This document shows, piece by piece, positions 23,806-35,645 of a stretch of 64,000 nucleotides of DNA (positions are counted from its first letter, which is position 1; every line of letters starts with the position of its first letter). Source of the DNA: Nepenthes gracilis (taxonomy: Eukaryota; Streptophyta; Magnoliopsida; Caryophyllales; Nepenthaceae); NCBI GenBank assembly GCA_033239525.1, contig BSYO01000033.1, forward strand, positions 8,175,501-8,239,500, in the 5' to 3' direction. The notes under the pieces were generated by a model. That model saw only the letters and a list, made by a program, of their open reading frames with translations. It did not search any database and had not been told where the DNA came from. The position numbers and the translations under genes are program-made.

Positions 23806-24990
23806 TATTGATAATATCTCTTGAGGTGAATAGCGTTCCATGTTCGTGGTATAAGCCTTCCCTCCTGGGTGCGTATCTTATACGTCCCATTTCATAGAAT
23901 CGCCAAGACCAGGAATGGCCCTTCCTAATTTCGAGAAAGCTTGTTCCGACCGGTGTTTTTTCCGGTGACCTCTATTCTTCTCAGCATCAAGTCCCCTACC
24001 TCAAACTGTCGTAGTTTCACCTTCTTATTATAATACCGGGCAATCCTTTGTTGGTATGCCATAGTCTGCAGTCTTGTTGTGTCTCAAACTTCTTCAAGAA
24101 GGTTAAGGTTCTCCCGGATTCTCTATACGTTATTGAGGGGATTGAAGTTTTCCATGCGGAGGCTTGGCAGCCCAACTTCCACTGGGATGACCGCCTTGAC
24201 CCCATAACATTGGCTAAAAGGCGTTTCTCGAATTGGCTCCCTTAGAGTTGTCCTATAAGACCATAGCACTTACGATAACTCTTCAACCCATGAGCTCCCA
24301 GCATGCTCTAACTTCGTTTTCAATTCATGTAGTATTATGCGATTCATTACCTAGACTTAGCCATTGCATTGCGGGTATGCAACCAGTTATGTAGCAACCT
24401 TATCCTCAGACTCGTGCAATACTTGGTAAACTTTTTTCGAAGAATTAGATTCCATTATCAGTCACAATGCATTCTGAGATTTCGAACCTGCACACAATAC
24501 TCTACTGGACGAAGTCTATAGCATTTCGCTCGGTTATGTGAGCCAATGATATGGCCTTAACCCACTTTGTAAAGTAGTTGATCCCAACGATTAAAAACTT
24601 TCTTTGTCCGGATGCTATCGGCAATGGCCCAAGTATATTCAGCCCCCATTGTGTGAAGGGCCACAATGACTGTACAGCTCCGAGTTTCGTATGCGGCTGG
24701 TGGAAAAAGTTGCCATGGACTTGACAATTCTCGCATTTTCATAAGAAATCTATGGCGTCATGCTACATGGTTGGCCAGTAATACCCTTACCTTATAAACT
24801 TGAATGTGAGGTTTTTGCCTCCAATGTTGGATCCACAAACCCTGAGGTGCACCTTTCGATGGCGTAATCAGCCTCTTTTGGGGTGAGGCACCTCAAATAG
24901 GGGGTAAAGAATCCTCGACGTTAGAATTGGCCGTCCATGATAGTATACCACCCGACCGTCTTCTTTGCCTTCTTGGCCTCTTCCGCGTCC
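23806..24990 (-). pseudogene. Tat-2 integrase remnant
   Basis: Minus-strand translation shows integrase parts in the expected order from high to low coordinate: the WPFTQWGLNILGPLP lead-in to the catalytic core near 24670-24600, the region before the C-terminal domain (YQQ-like and YYN-like motifs near 24060), GPFLV near 23930, and the pol end HLKRYYQ at 23806-23826. Several stops and frameshifts interrupt it. Integrase would insert the element cDNA; this copy cannot be active. Confidence 0.7.
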
Positions 24991-25630
24991 TCGGGTAGTA
25001 TCCCATCAGACAAATACCTGAGGTAAGGGTTATCCAGTTATTAGCCTCGGATATCTGCATCACTTTTGTCTCGGAGTCTTCCACACTGGGTTTGTTAAGG
25101 ACTTCACGCATTCCTCGGACATAATGCTCTGGGTCTCCTGAGGCTGCCGCTTTTGCCAGTTGGTTGGCCCTTTCGTTCTCCTCCTGCGGGACGTGGACCA
25201 TTTCTACCTTCTCAAAGGCTGATATAAGTTCTTGGACCTTTGAGAGGTATTTGGACAGTTGTGGGCTATTGGCTTCGAAGTTTCCACGGACTTGTTTAAC
25301 GACCAATACCAAATTGTTGTGGGCAATCAAGTCTTTGGTAGAGCACTCCTTTTTCCAATCGCAGTCTTGCAAGTAGAGTTTCGTACTCCACCTCGTTATT
25401 GATTGCTGAGAATCCAAGAACCAATAAATATTTGATCTCTAACTCATTAGGTGTTCTCATCACAACGCCGGTTCCACAACCATCCTTCATTGATGAGCCG
25501 TCCACGTGCAGAGTCCATGTTGTTGGGTTGTGTAAGTCTTTGGCGTCACAAGTGTCTGAGGAGTCCTAAGTTACTATTGTGATTTCGAGAATAAAGTCCA
25601 CCAGGGCCTGCCCTTTTAAGGTACACCACA
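24991..25630 (-). pseudogene. Tat-2 second RNase H (aRNH) remnant and connection to integrase
   Basis: The minus strand encodes KGQALVDF at about 25610, HVDGSS at 25503, then NNEVEYETLLARLRL, VVKQVRGNFEA and VHVPQEENERANQLA, the hallmark order of the additional RNase H domain of Tat elements. A frameshift near 25330 separates the two halves. Homology ends at about 25630, so the first RNase H, reverse transcriptase, protease and gag are missing: the 5' part of the element was deleted. Confidence 0.75.
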
Positions 25631-27428
25631 AGACTGAATGAAAACTTGAAGAAAAGAGACCCACTCTGGGGGCTGTCCTCCAATTGCTAAGTTTTGATCA
25701 CCAAACAAGCTTCTATGAGAAAGAGAAGGGAGAGAAAGAAATGATTATAACTAGAGGACCAAATTCTGCAGTGTTTTCCCTTTTCAAGGAGAAAGAATTC
25801 TTCTCAACTCAAGCTTCTATCAACTTTGTAAGGATGAGGAAATCGCTATTTGTAGAGGAGCAAAAATAATACCAAATGATAAAGAGTAATAATAATAAGT
25901 GTTGGCACTAATATTCAAAAAATATTTGTTGTTTTCCATGGCGGGTGTAGGCGTCCGTTGGGCCAAAATCCTGTTCAATTAAAGAAAATTTATATAATAT
26001 GTTTATTTAATGTATAATTTATCCAAATTAAAATAAACGTAGTGAGGTGGAAATTTAATATTTATTTTTTAGTTTTTAATTGAAATAGAATAAAAATAAA
26101 GAAATGACTGTAACAGTTCAGCGTCGACGAGGAATCCGCGGCTTCAGGGGGGAAGATGGTTTAGTTACCGAACTACCCTCTGACCCAAATCTGGTTAGGT
26201 CTATCTCAGAGTTCAATTTTGCACGTGAATTTTTTGGTTGGTCAGCTAACAAAGTTTGCTATGCTGTGTAAAATTTGAGGTCCGTGTCCTTCTAAAAAAT
26301 AAAGTAATTCAATCATTTTTAACTTAAATTAATATATTTTAAAAATTTAAATTATCGTAAAAGATAAATCTCTCTCCTTTTTCTTTGGGGAAAGATTTTA
26401 TTTATAACCAGAGATACGATTCGACTAATCAATACTTAAAATCAATGCATGTGTATGATGCCGCTTTGAATTAATAGTAGAAAGTATTACTGATAATATG
26501 TAACAGTCATCCATATTTAATAATAGAACAATCTGGTTTTCATATATAACGTTGCTTCTGCCGCTATCCTATTTCGATCCATTGAGCGGCTCATCATAAC
26601 CTTTTAATTGAACGCTTCTGTCCGATTGGGCTTGTGGTATCTTCTGTTGAACCATTGATATTTCGACCTCTTATCCAACTGAGTATTAGCCGACCTATTT
26701 TTTGCTATACCCATCAGAAATCATTCAATCAATGTCAAATGGCTGAGATCTTTTAAAAAAAAAAATTATTTTTTAATAAAAAAAAGTAATATAATTATTT
26801 AATTAATATTAAATAATTATTATTAAAAGAAGTTTAATTTACTACTCTTTTAGAGGAATAGACTCCCTAATTGAATGTTATCTATGTGGTTGGAAAATAA
26901 ACTCTCCCTAAACAAACAAAAAAATGAAAATGAAAATAAAAATAAAAACAGCCTGCTGCCTTACACTGAAAAATATTTTTCCTTTTTATAAGTCAATGTT
27001 TTCTTTTCATTTTATGATACTTTCTATTTTATAATTTGTCCTAAAAACCTTTGATTTTTTTTAGTGACAAATATAATTTACCGTTTATTAATGATTAATT
27101 GAAATGTATTAATAAATTGACATGTGATTAGAATTATTAATTAGAAAACTTTTAATTAGCACTCAGCTTAAAATTATTTATTAGACATCTTTGAATTCAA
27201 CGTTTAGAGTACGATGATTAAAGTGTGTTTCTTGGAGCTTAAACAATCGCTTAACTGTTGAGGGGCCTCTTTTTATGTATTATTTAAAAAGTTGAGGATT
27301 CAATGATTATTTGTTTGACGAAATTAGAACAGGGATCCCTTTTAATGAATAAGCCATGCTGGATTTGTTTTTTAATAGTAATAGCTAATGGAACTGAAAC
27401 TAGTACTTTAATCTACAACTTATGTCTT
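25631..27428. other. Spacer with possible LTR debris, a small ORF and an AT-rich foldback
   Basis: 25640-25900 has LTR-like features (AAGCTT, GTATTTGTAGAG-like CTATTTGTAGAGGAG) but no proven partner. A 55-codon frame at 26104-26271 sits in a GC-richer island; the product is unknown and it may be chance. 26748-26855 is an AT-rich inverted repeat resembling the foldback at 18497. The rest is AT-rich with no signal. Confidence 0.45.
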
Positions 27429-27444
27429 GATACTAATGATTTTC

Positions 27445-28764
27445 CGATTTTTTGTGTCCGGCCTGCCTCCTGGCATTGTTGCCCTAAGGGCTCTTTCCAC
27501 ACCATATATATATATATATATATATATCTGGGTGGATGTTTCGTCATAGTTGGCCACCCTTTGTAAAAAAAAAAAAAAAAATGGAGTAAGTGTATGCGTG
27601 CCTTCCGGTTTAGCTGCCCGCCATAATGGGCTCAAAAAAAAAAAAAACATCCTGGCTGTTCTGAGTTGCGGTTTTGTCCCGAGATGGTGCTTTGTCCGAG
27701 ATGCTGCAATGAGTCGTTTACACTAGGCCGAGATGCCTTCTTACTTGAGTGTAAATGAACGAGGAGATGCAGACTAATCCGAGGTCCTATGCACTGTCAT
27801 GAGTCGATTTCTGTCCAAATGGTAACAAGGCATTGGACACTAAGGAGAAAGCATCCAAGATTCCTTTTGTCCAAAATGCTATAGGCAGAAATGTTGTGAG
27901 TTTGAGTTTCTTGACTGCGGTCGTGATAGGCAATGGCCCGGGTGATATCACAGGCAAGGAGGTTGTTTTAGCCGTGATGCTATGTGCTGATATGCTGTGG
28001 TCGAGATGTGAGTCCGAGATTCTTTTGTTGAAATGTAAAATGCACTTTAGCCGAGGTGTTCCATCCAAGTTTGGTTACTACTGCTAAAAGAGCGTTGTTG
28101 GTTTAGATGGCAGCATTAGGCATCCCGCATTTTGTTCCCTATCTTTTGATTTTCATGATCTGTTTTTATGGTGCTTGGGGTTTGCCCTTGTGTTGTGTTC
28201 TACACCCAAGTCAGCAATATACTTGGAAATAGAACACTGATTTTTGTATTTTTCTTTTTCAATTTTGAAATTTTCTTACAAAAAAAAACTGCTTTGGCTG
28301 AAAGATCCAAGTTGTTTCCTATTCTAACCGAGGTAAGTATGGCTGAGATGAGGTGTGAATGTGACGAGTTATGCATGTGACTGCAGCCTTACAGCAGGTT
28401 AGAGATTTTTGCTATTGACCGAGCGGCAAATGCCTACGTCACATATGCCCGAGATGCTTAGGCATCTCTATTTGCAAAAAAAAAAAAAAATATCTATTTG
28501 GCCAACTACTCTAACACACTATCAAGTTGGGGTTTTCCGGATTAGATTTGGACCTGCTATTTTGACTTGCTTGATAGAGGGATTTGGCAGATGTAACTTT
28601 TTTATTTATCTTTATATGATTCCATGATATGTTTCACTATTCTTGGGGGATGCCCCTTGTGTCTTTGTTCTAAATCCAAGTCGGCAAAACACTTGGAGAT
28701 AGAACATTGATTTGTACCTTTTCATTTTTATTTATAAAATTACTTGTTTACCAAAAAAAAAAAA
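27445..28764 (+). mobile_element. Non-LTR retrotransposon-type insertion with poly(A) tail and 16-bp target duplication
   Basis: GATACTAATGATTTTC occurs at 27429-27444 and, perfectly, at 28765-28780, bracketing 1320 bp that end in a run of A (28753-28764). A long perfect target duplication and a terminal A-tract are the marks of LINE/SINE retroposition. No reverse transcriptase frame is visible, so it is a 5'-truncated LINE, a non-autonomous derivative or a composite. It has internal A-tracts (27565-27581, 27634-27647, 28268-28276, 28476-28490), an AT microsatellite (27504-27528), and a duplicated 3' tail block (28110-28276 and 28585-28764, sharing AATAGAACA-TGATTT). Confidence 0.75.
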
Positions 28765-28862
28765 GATACTAATGATTTTCAAGAGGTATTATAACAGTGA
28801 TCAAGAGGCATACCTATAAGGTGTTACATCATACTTGATTCATTTCATATCAATATTAAAAG

Positions 28863-29704
28863 TATTGGGACTTCAGGTCACTCCCGTGTGAGAAGCGGCC
28901 GAAATGGAAGAAAGGTTGGAGTAGTTTCACTTGGCCGGAATAGAAGAAATGTCGAAATGGTTTCACTTAACTATAATGGAAGAAAGGCCGAAGTGGTTTC
29001 ATTTAGCAAGAATGGAAGAAAGGCTAAAGTGGTAGCACTTGGTCGGAGTAAAAATTTCTTGTGCAAAAAATCCGGAGTGGAACTTCCGGAGAGCTTTACA
29101 AGGCCGAAAAAATGTAAACTTGCTGGAATAATAAAGTTACAAGGAGGGTCAACTACTAATGACCGAGCACAACTGTATGAAAAGCTGACCTGTAAAGTTT
29201 GCGTAGCTAGTAGACTTTCAAAGTTGGTAGCCATTTTGTAGAGCACGCAATCTACTTCCAATAGGAAAGCGTCTTGCAGAGTTTGTGACAAGATTTACCG
29301 TGCACACAGCCACCTTGCGGAAAAGGTGGTCACCCAGTATATATATATATATATGTGTGTGCATCTATGAGAGAAAAAAGGTGTGAGAGAGTGTGTGAGA
29401 GAAAGTGACCACGAAAGAAAAAATAGAGAGAAAACAAGCAGTCATATTTTTATTCTTGTATTCTACTCTTACTCTGCTCTCGACTCTTCAAGAGTTTGTG
29501 TAACCTAGGTTTTTGTAATAAAAAATCTACATAGTAAAATTTTTGTAGATTAAGTGTTCTGTAATTTTTTTCTATTATTCTGGAAGGGGTTTTCACGAAA
29601 AAAATTGTGTTTCGATTCTCTCCTATTTTTTTCGTTGTGTGCATGTGCATTCGTCCTCTTTATCCTCTTAATTTTACTGACAGATCAGCGTTCCTACCCC
29701 AACA
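28863..29704 (+). repeat. 5' LTR of the copia element
   Basis: 842 bp, starting TATTGGGACTTCAGG (TG changed to TA) and ending CCCCAACA. It contains four 36-bp tandem units (28897-29040) rich in GGAAGAAAGG, an AT run at 29337-29352 and a T-rich end. The 3' LTR shares all of these. Confidence 0.9.
28897..29040 (+). repeat. Four 36-bp tandem repeats within the copia LTR
   Basis: Units of the form GGCCGAAATGGAAGAAAGG plus 17 bases ending TTTCACTT start at 28897, 28933, 28969 and 29005. The same four units occur in the other LTR at 33371-33514. Short tandem arrays in the U3 part of LTRs often act as enhancers in Tnt1-type elements; here this is an inference from position. Confidence 0.85.
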
Positions 29705-29756
29705 AGTGGTATTAGAATGAGGTTATTTGTGCCAGTGTTAAAATTTTTCGAAATTG

Positions 29757-30425
29757 ATGGATGTGGAAAGCAAGATGATCTGTTTGAATGGCACAGACTA
29801 TGATACTTGGAAAAGTAAGATGGTCGATTTGCTATTTGTGAAGACAATGCACCTTCTAGTATTCGCTATGCAAAAGCCTGAGACGAAATCATAGGAAGAG
29901 TAGGGTTTTGACTACAAACAAGTCTGTGACTATATTAGACAATTTGTAGATGACAACATGTATTATCACATCCAAAATGAGACGGATGCGAAAACATTAT
30001 GGGAGAAGCTAGAAACTCTCCATGCTTCTAAAACCAGCAATAACAAACTGTTTCACTTGAATAAATTAATGCAAGTGAAGTACAAGGAGGGACGTCCATC
30101 GCTGGCCACCTAAATGAGTTTCAGGAGTATGTTGACCCACTAAACGACATGGACATCAAATTTGAGGATGAAGTACTGGGTTTGTGACTCTTAACAACCC
30201 TATCGGACTCCTGGGAGGTGATACGAATCACCATAGCCAATACTGCTCCAAATGGTGTGGTGACCCTAGAAATGGCAAAAGGAGCTGTACTAAACGAGGA
30301 GATGACACATCACTCGCAGGCCTCTTCTTCTTCTCAACACTCCGACTTGTTGGTCACAGAGTTACGAGGAAGGAGTAAAGGATATAGCCCAAAGTCTCGA
30401 GTGAAAGGCCGTAGCAAGTCTTGAT
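29757..30425 (+). pseudogene. Copia gag remnant
   Basis: The frame starting near ATG 29757 encodes LNGTDYDTWKSKM, LWEKLETLHASKTSNNKLF and LNKLMQVKY, the normal N-terminal gag (UBN2-type) pattern of Tork elements. In-frame stops near 29892 and frameshifts near 30110 and 30190 break it, and no CCHC zinc knuckle can be made out at the end. The gag would form the virus-like particle. Confidence 0.8.
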
Positions 30426-30429
30426 TAAG

Positions 30430-33309
30430 GTACCAAAAGAAGGCCTCAGTCTCAGTCGTCATCGAAGGGGATCTCCTATTGACTTGTGATATAAATAATG
30501 TAGTAAACTTGACTAATCACAAGTCCAATTGAGTGGTGGATACAGATGCTTCATTCCACACCACATCTAGAAGGGGACTATCCACATTTTACACTCCGAA
30601 AGATTTTAGAGTGATAAGGATGGAAAATTAAGGAACGTCCCGGGTCATTGGCAGACGTGACATATCGCTTGTACCAACCATGGGACGAGGTTGTTGCTAA
30701 AGGATATCTGGCATGTGCCTGACATCCAATTGAATATAATTTCAGCTGACAGACTAGACGATGAAGAGTATTGCAATACCTTCTGTGAAGGAATATGTAG
30801 GTTGACTAGAGGGTCTCTAGTCATTGGCCGTGAAAAGAATGTCTCCAACCTGTATGTGATGGAAGTCTCTGCTGTGGCCGGAGAAGTAAATGTTGCTAGC
30901 AGTGAGGGATCATTAGATTTGTGACACCGTCGGTTGGGCCACATAAATGAAAAAAACTTGAGCAACCTGGCCAAGAAGGGCCTCCTTCAAGGAGTAAAGG
31001 AGACCGGTCTTAGGACTTGCCTTCATTGCATGGCGGGAAAGCAATAGCAAGTCTCACTCTGAAGAGACTCGTCCACCAAAAAGACCAAACCACTTGAATT
31101 GGTAAACACTAATGTGTGTAAGCTGTTCAAAGAGAAGTTATTTGGAGGAGTATAATATTTTATCTCGTTCATTAATGACTACTCGAGGAAGTTGTGTGTT
31201 TTTTCACTTAAAACCAAGGACCAAGCCCTTGAAGTATTTGAGCATTTTCTTACTCTAGCTAAATGGCAAACGGGAAGGAAATTAAAATGCATTCAAAGTG
31301 ATAATGGCGGTGAGTACATCGGAGCTTTTGATGCCTATTGTTGGTTGCGTGGTATTTGACACCAGAAGACATCGCCGAATGCACCACGATTGAATAGAGT
31401 GGTCGAGCGGATGAACTATATGCTAATGGAGAGAGTCAGATGTGTACTCTCTGAAGCAAAGTTCCTCAAAACATTTTGGGTAGAGGCCTTGAGAACTGCT
31501 GCACACATCATCAATAGATCACCGTCCAACCCATTAAATAGAGAAGTCCCAAAGAAGATGTGGTCCAAGAAAGAACTATTCTATGACCATCTTTAGGTAT
31601 TTGGGTGTAAGACCTTCGTCTATATCCCAAAGGATAAAGTGGGAACCGAAGACAATGTAGTATGTCTTCCTAGGCTAAGGGGAAGACGAGTTGGGATTTA
31701 AATTCCAATTGAGAGAAAGTTTATCAAATCAAGGGACGTGGTATTTGTTGAGGACAAAACTATCGATGATATCGGCAAAGAGAAGAAGGTTGTGTCTGAC
31801 ACCTGTTAGACTGGTAATGATGAGTGTTGATATTGTCCCATCGGCACCTCTTCGACAAGAAGCTGACGGCCAAGGCGTAGCTATAGAAGACAATGAAGAG
31901 ATACCAACGTCGGATGAAGATGAGGATGGTGAAAATGTTGCAATGTTAGTCGAGATTGTTCCTGGTAGATGATCTTCAAGAAACCGATGGCCATCTGCTT
32001 GCTTGTTGCCCAATGAGTATGCCTTAGTCCCTGATGGCGGGGAGCCTAAAAGATTTAAAGAAGCTATGGGAGGCGAAAGCAATGCGGAATGGATAGAAGC
32101 CATACAGGATAAGATAGGTTCGTTGTATGAAAACCATACATTCGAGCTGGCTAAATTGCCAAAATGGAAAAAAACTCTGAAAAACAAATGGGTTTTCTAT
32201 TTGAAGAATGATGAGAACACCTCGCAGCCGAGGTATATGGCACAACTAATGATGAAAGGATCTAACTAGCGAAAGGGCGTCGACTTTGATGAGCTATTTA
32301 CCCCTGTTGTGAAAATGTCTTCTATCCAGGTGGTACTCGGATTAGACGCCGTCCTTGACTTAGAGGAGGAACAACTGGATGTGCGGACGACTTTTCTTTG
32401 CAGTGATCTCGAGGACGAGATCTATATGGAGCAGTCGGAGGGATTCCAAGTTAATAAGAAGGAACACCTAGTGTGTCATCTTAAGAAAAGCTTATATGGG
32501 CTAAAATAAGCTCCGAGGTAATGGTACAAAAAGTTTAAATCTGTTATGGTGGATCAAAGCTACTGAAAGAATACTTCGAACCACTGTATTTTTGTTCAGA
32601 GGTTTCGGAAGATGATTTTGTCATTCTCCTACTCTATGTGGATGATATGCTAATCGTTATGTGTGATATCTTTTGGATCATCGAATTGAAGTAACAACTT
32701 AAGAAGTCCTTTACCATGAAGGACTTGGAACTGACGAAGCAAATTCTCGGCATCAGAATATCTCATAACCCCAAGGCAAGGAGATTATGGATGTCCCAAG
32801 AAAATTTTGTGGAAAAAGTGCTCCAATGCTTCAACATAAACAAGTCCAAACCGGTGAGCACTTCGCTGGTAATTCACTTCAGATTAAGGAGTCGGCAGTG
32901 TCTGACCTCGGATGTTGAAAAAGCCAGCATGAGAAGTGTACCCTACTCATCGGTTATGGGAAGCCTAATGTACGCCGTGGTCTGTACCAAGTTGGACATC
33001 GCATATGCTATCGACACAGTTAGTCGATTTCTGTCAAATTCTAGTAAGTAGCATTGGTCAGCAGTGAAGTGGATACTAAGATATCTCCGGGGGACTTTCA
33101 AAATGTGTCTATTTTTTGTAAGTGACAAGCCTCTATTGGTAGGACACAATAATGCTAATATAGCGAATGATATTGACTCCCAAAAGTTCACTTTGGGATA
33201 TCTGGTCAAGTTTGTCGCAAGAGCTATTTCTCTGCAGTTGAAGCTACAAAAATGCATTGCTTTTTCAACCACTGAGGGAGAATTCATTGCTGTTAAAGAG
33301 ATGCTATAG
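30430..33309 (+). pseudogene. Copia pol remnant (protease, integrase, reverse transcriptase, RNase H)
   Basis: Protease is near 30536 with the active site changed to DTDAS. The pre-integrase and zinc-binding part has LGHINEKNLSNLAKKGLL with CLHC (30940-31030). In the integrase core the first Asp position reads NTNVCK (Asp to Asn), while QSDNGGEY (31300) and ERMNYMLMERVR (31405) are kept. The reverse transcriptase has KNKWVF, QLDVRTTFL and YGLK, and a YVDDM-equivalent in a shifted frame near 32635. The RNase H has PYSSVMGSLMYAVVCTKLDIAYA (32940) and KWILRYLRGT (33067), and ends after STTEGEFIAVKEM at 33309, so the C-terminal third of RNase H is missing. Confidence 0.88.
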
Positions 33310-33336
33310 ATGGGAAGTTCATCGTGAGAGAAAGTT

Positions 33337-34196
33337 TGTTGGGATTTCAGGTCACTCTCTTGTGGGAAGTGATTGAAATAGAAGAAAGGTCGAAGTGGTT
33401 TCACTTGGACGGAATGGAAGAAAGGTCGAAGTGGTTTCACTTAGTCAAAATGGAAGAAAGGCCGGAATGTTTTCACTTGGCCGGAATGGATGAAAGGCCA
33501 TAGTAGTTGCACTTGACCAAAGTAAAAATTTCCTATGCAAAAAATCTGAAGTAGAACTTTCTGAGAGCTTTATAAGACCCAAGAAATGAAAACTTGCCGG
33601 AATGATAAAGTCACAATGAAAGCCAACTACTAACGGTCGAGCACAGCCTGTCTGAAAGGTTGACCTGTAAAGTCTGCGCAGATAGCAAATTTTATAGAAA
33701 AGGAACGTCATTTTTTAGAGTTGGTAGTCGTTTTGTTGAGTGGGTAATCTTCTCCCAACAAGAAAGCGTCTTGCAGAGTTGGTGGCAGGATTTGCTGAGC
33801 ATGCAGCCACCTTGCAGAAGAAGGTAGTCGCCCGGTGCATATATATATGTGTGTATGCTGAGAGAAAAAATGTGTGAGAGAGAGCGTGAGAGAAAATGAG
33901 CACGAAAGAGAAAAGCGAAGAGAAAATAAGGAGTCGCTATTTTACTCATTTATTCTACTCTTGCTCTGTTCTTGGCTTTTTAAGGGTTTGTGTAACCATA
34001 GTTTTTGTAACAAAAAATCTGCATAATAAAATATCTATGGATTAAATATCCCGTGATTTTTTCTTCTTATTCTAAAGAAGTTTTCCACGTAAAAATTGTG
34101 TGTTTCAATTCTCTCATATTTCTTCATTGTGTGTGTGTGCATTCGTCATCTTTATCCTCTTAGTTTTACTGACAGACCAGCATTTCTGCCCCAACA
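33337..34196 (+). repeat. 3' LTR of the copia element
   Basis: 860 bp, starts TGTTGGGATTTCAGG and ends CCCCAACA. Purine-rich GTGAGAGAAAGTT directly upstream is the polypurine tract. It differs from the 5' LTR at many positions, showing age. Confidence 0.9.
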
Positions 34197-34201
34197 AAAA
34201 G

Positions 34202-34651
34202 AACCTGTTGTTAACTAATAAGCTTTAAACCTTCCTCGCCATAGCTTGAAAGCAAACCCATAGGTGGATATTAACTTATTTATGAATTTCCCAAGCCAAG
34301 CTCGGTTCATATTGATTAAAATTTTTTGAAGTTGTACATGACACAAACTGGCATATTGTACACCAAGTATGGCATATAAGACCTTATTATGAAAAAGTAT
34401 ATTTATTTACATACTGTTTACCAAACTATATGCACGGATGCTGAACCAATAATTGAGCTCATTTGTTAGTATGATTTGAGTTCATCTGAGATAACCCACT
34501 AACCAAATGAGTTATTGCGAATATCATTTTATGCTTGCCACATTAATTGAACAATTTAAGTAAAAGTATATTCAATTCAAATTTAAACTTATCTTCATAT
34601 TAAAATTATTAATCACTCTAGTGTAGCAACTAACAAGATGTTATTTTCAAT
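34202..34651. other. Spacer between copia element and Tat-1
   Basis: About 450 bp of AT-rich DNA with no recognisable signal; pre-insertion host DNA or older repeat debris. Confidence 0.6.
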
Positions 34652-34656
34652 AGCGG

Positions 34657-35645
34657 TAATGCGTTCTCAAGTACAAGTTATGGTGCAGATTAGGAAACCT
34701 TCAGCTTCCTTGTATCGGGTCAAACTTGAACGGGTTCAGTCTCTAAATCTTTCAACTTGGTCATTGCACACCATAAACAACTAATAAAAGGTCAGAGGAT
34801 TAGTGAAACTCACTTCTCGATTTATTCTCCGACGCTCAAATCAATAATCTTTTTAAAATAGTAGAAATATACAAGCATGCGAAGGTAAATGAAATATGGA
34901 ATGCGAGGATGTTTATACACAAGGGGTGTGAGTGTAGATTAGAGGATGCTTGGACTCCTTTAATGCACTTTGGTAAGTAGCTCACTATAGTCACTAGATA
35001 AAAGCAACGATATTTGGAGGGAAGAGAGTTGGGTTATTTATCCTCTATTTGTGAGTTTGCGATCGAGTTTTGTCTTCAAAGCTTAGCTTGAATGATCTCA
35101 AATGCTCCCAAATGATTTCGAATTAAAATCTCCCCTTTCTCCAATGAAGGAGAAGGTATTTGTAGAGCTTCGTGGAGGAGACTTTTGGCACTGAAACCCG
35201 TGACAGATGTCCTACCTCGGTTCACCACCTGCTGAGCACTAGAGGTGACCATCGCTATTAGTTGTCATCTTGTGGATAGCAAGGTAACTATCGTCGGACA
35301 TGGTCGACACAAGCCTTGTCACTTTCACTGGGATTTGTTAAGTCGCTACCGGTCTGTGGGAGTCGCAGCTTGCTAGAACTAACTGCATCCACCTTTGACT
35401 GGTATTTTCTAGGCCTGCGTCTTTGCACTGCCAGTCTGCAGCCGTTGAAGGGAGAAGCGCATGTGAACCATGATTTGGCGTGTGTCAAGTGTTGTCTAAT
35501 GGACCTAGGTGCTGCCTGACCGGCCTAGGATCCATCTCATAATGTTGGGCTTCGCACGAGGTTCTCTGGGCCTCGCCGCTTAGCTAGCATTTTCTGCCGG
35601 TTGGGCCCTATTATTCACTCACCCATGTTCATAATAAACCCATCA
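34657..35645 (-). repeat. 3' LTR of Tat-1
   Basis: 989 bp; on the plus strand it starts TAATGCGTTCTCAAG and ends AACCCATCA. On the element strand this is TGATG...CATTA, a 5-bp inverted end with one mismatch. Next to it the minus strand reads GGAATGGGGGCTAG (35646-35659), a good polypurine tract. Confidence 0.9.

Larger units (their letters stand above)
28863..34196 (+). mobile_element. Complete Ty1/copia LTR retrotransposon (Tork/Tnt1-like), inactive
   Basis: Two LTRs (28863-29704, 33337-34196) enclose gag and pol in the copia order PR-INT-RT-RNH on the plus strand. The target duplication is AAAAG (28858-28862 and 34197-34201). The primer-binding site after the left LTR, TGGTATTAGAATGAGG at 29707, is a variant of the initiator-Met tRNA type. 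The RNase H is cut short just before the right LTR. Stops throughout and LTRs that differ at many positions show an old, dead copy. Confidence 0.92.

Noticed and set aside
23390..29040. Direct repeats as CRISPR-like arrays
   Set aside because: Units are contiguous without spacers and the DNA is plant nuclear.
28888..29241. 117-codon repetitive frame in the copia LTR
   Set aside because: It arises because the 36-bp LTR repeats are a multiple of three; it is inside a defined LTR.
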